64,000 nt of DNA. Source: Siniperca chuatsi (taxonomy: Eukaryota; Chordata; Actinopteri; Centrarchiformes; Sinipercidae). The stretch lies in assembly GCF_020085105.1 (NCBI RefSeq), contig NC_058055.1, positions 10,075,822 through 10,139,821 on the forward strand, read 5' to 3'. The position numbers and the translations under genes were made by a program. Below the pieces are notes generated by a model. That model had not been told where the DNA came from. It worked only from the letters and a program-made list of their open reading frames with translations, and ran no database searches. Position 1 is the first letter of the stretch. Each line of letters starts with the position of its first letter. Below, in pieces: positions 62,569-64,000 of the stretch.

Positions 62569-64000
62569 CTAAAAAACAAACAGAAACAAAGTACTGTAAG
62601 TGCAATGATCACACAATTGTTTAATCTATAAAATGTCAGAAAACAGTGGAAAATGCCCTTTACAATTTGTCAGAACCCAAGGTGACATCTTTTTTATTTA
62701 TCTGACAAACAGTCCAAAACCCAAAGATACTCAGTTTATAATGATATAAAAAACACAGAAAAGCAGCATCCTGACATTTGAAAGGCTTGAAACAGTGGCT
62801 GCTGCAGTGGCATTTTTGCTTGATAAACAACTTAAACTTATCAAAATTGTGGCCAATATATTTTCTGTTGATTGACGAATTAAATATTAATATAATATAA
62901 TATATAATAATAGATATATTAATATAACTAAATATTTCAGCTTTAATCGAAATGAAAAATTTTGCAGGCTAAATACAACCCTTGACTGATAATAACTGAA
63001 GAATTGTGAGGGGTGAAAATCATATCAACGTGTCATGTCATAATAAAATGTGTTAATTTATGCTCTTCATGTGTAGTCACATTTAAAAAATAAATCTCTG
63101 ACAAGGTGCGCATGTTTACTTCACTGACAACATCATGTGCACTCTTGGATAAGTCTGCCTGGTGTATAACATTGCTGACAATATGAAATGTTAGCAAATA
63201 ACATACAAGCATGGATCACCTACTGCAAGATATACAGAGTAAGTAAATAAAAAGGCAAATAAGAAGCAGCATCAAGTGGCAACATCAAAGTTGTGTGCAG
63301 TACATGAGCCACAGATGATGAACCCTTATAATGGACTGAAGCTCCCGCTCCCCTCTGAAAGTTATTGTCCATTAAAGGGTGTGGTGCACAAGTATTTGAG
63401 GAGAAGTTGGGAGACAAGTAGGGTTGGGAACCAGGCTCCCCATTTATTTCCTTTCTAAAATTGTTTGTCTTGCCCTGAACTGACCAACTTTGAGGATTTT
63501 TGGTGCTGCATATCTATGCTGAAAAACTATAATGTCATTTACCACACTCTTCCACATTCTCTAAACACGGAAAATGTAAAATAATTCATAAAATGTCTTT
63601 CAACCTTGCTGATATTAACTAGTAAAACATCATTGTCACTACAGAGAGAATTACTCATACGGTTGTTTCGAGCACCTGGACACTGCTCCGCAGCCTCAGA
63701 CAGTTTTGCTGAGCTCGAGTTACATTATCAATTACACTGTGTGCATCAAGTAATGATGACATGGCCAAAGTCAATACTGCTGTTAACAATTTTACAAAAA
63801 AAATTCAGTGCTCCATTCACAACAGTCCACCAACTGTTTTTAGGACAAAAGCAGTGCCTGGTCATACATACTGATCATACATAAAAATGAGCCAATGCAT
63901 GTGATGCAGTGAAGTATACAGATTTTAAACTTGGATTTAAAAAAGTACTAGTATCATATTAGTACTTAGTATCAACAAATACCTAAAGGTGAGGTATCAA
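62569..64000. other. rab6a intron 1 (partial)
   Basis: No rab6a first exon is seen on the minus strand up to the window end. The short open frames here have no recognisable similarity. A degraded repeat occupies 62620-62890. Confidence 0.55.
62620..62890. repeat. Third copy of the interspersed repeat family of nectin3 introns
   Basis: Contains ATAAAATGTCAGAAAACAGTG, AACAGTCCAAAACCC and AAGATACTCAGTTTATAATG. The AACAGTCCAAAACCC phrase is shared exactly with 13250-13264. Confidence 0.6.

Overview
The window is nuclear DNA from a vertebrate, almost certainly a teleost fish. The genes have short GT-AG exons. The DNA between them is AT-rich and carries (AC)n microsatellites, a tRNA-derived SINE, a fish-type Tc1 element, L2-like LINE remnants and several MITE-like repeats. 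The encoded proteins match vertebrate nectin-3, PPME1, UCP3, UCP2, DNAJB13 and RAB6A. All names rest on remembered family sequence; no search was run. The exon models were built by hand from splice sites and phase. Every joined model keeps frame, and the five complete ones give lengths close to the human proteins.

Layout, left to right. 1-2.4 kb: no gene seen. 2.4-5.9 kb: probable long 3'UTR of nectin3. 5.9-21.4 kb, minus strand: nectin3 (6 coding exons, 550 aa, first intron 7.5 kb). 21.4-27.0 kb: intergenic, with a MITE and two short perfect hairpins. 27.0-27.8 kb, minus: a decayed odorant-receptor pseudogene. 30.2-35.2 kb, minus: ppme1 (13 coding exons, 378 aa), including an intron with the hallmarks of an AT-AC U12-type intron. 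40.6-44.1 kb, plus: ucp3 (309 aa) with two upstream leader exons. 43.2-47.9 kb: a transposon-rich block (conserved teleost repeat, L2-like LINE, Tc1 with internal deletion, LINE 3' end). 48.7-51.0 kb, plus: ucp2 (312 aa), with a 35-codon upstream ORF in its leader. 51.2-55.0 kb, minus: dnajb13 (8 exons, 315 aa), tail to tail with ucp2. 57.8-62.6 kb, minus: rab6a lacking only its first coding exon, with a duplicated 94-nt exon that looks mutually exclusive.

RAB6A-DNAJB13-UCP2-UCP3-PPME1 is the known vertebrate linkage group of human 11q13. Having nectin3 beside ppme1 does not match the human arrangement. The genes do not form one pathway: ucp2 and ucp3 encode inner mitochondrial membrane carriers, dnajb13 an axonemal radial-spoke protein, ppme1 the PP2A methylesterase, rab6a a Golgi Rab GTPase and nectin3 a junctional adhesion receptor. 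The observations most worth follow-up are the rab6a exon pair, the ppme1 AT-AC intron, the leader uORFs of both ucp genes, the inverted repeat around ucp3, and a 76-nt miRNA-sized hairpin in nectin3 intron 1.
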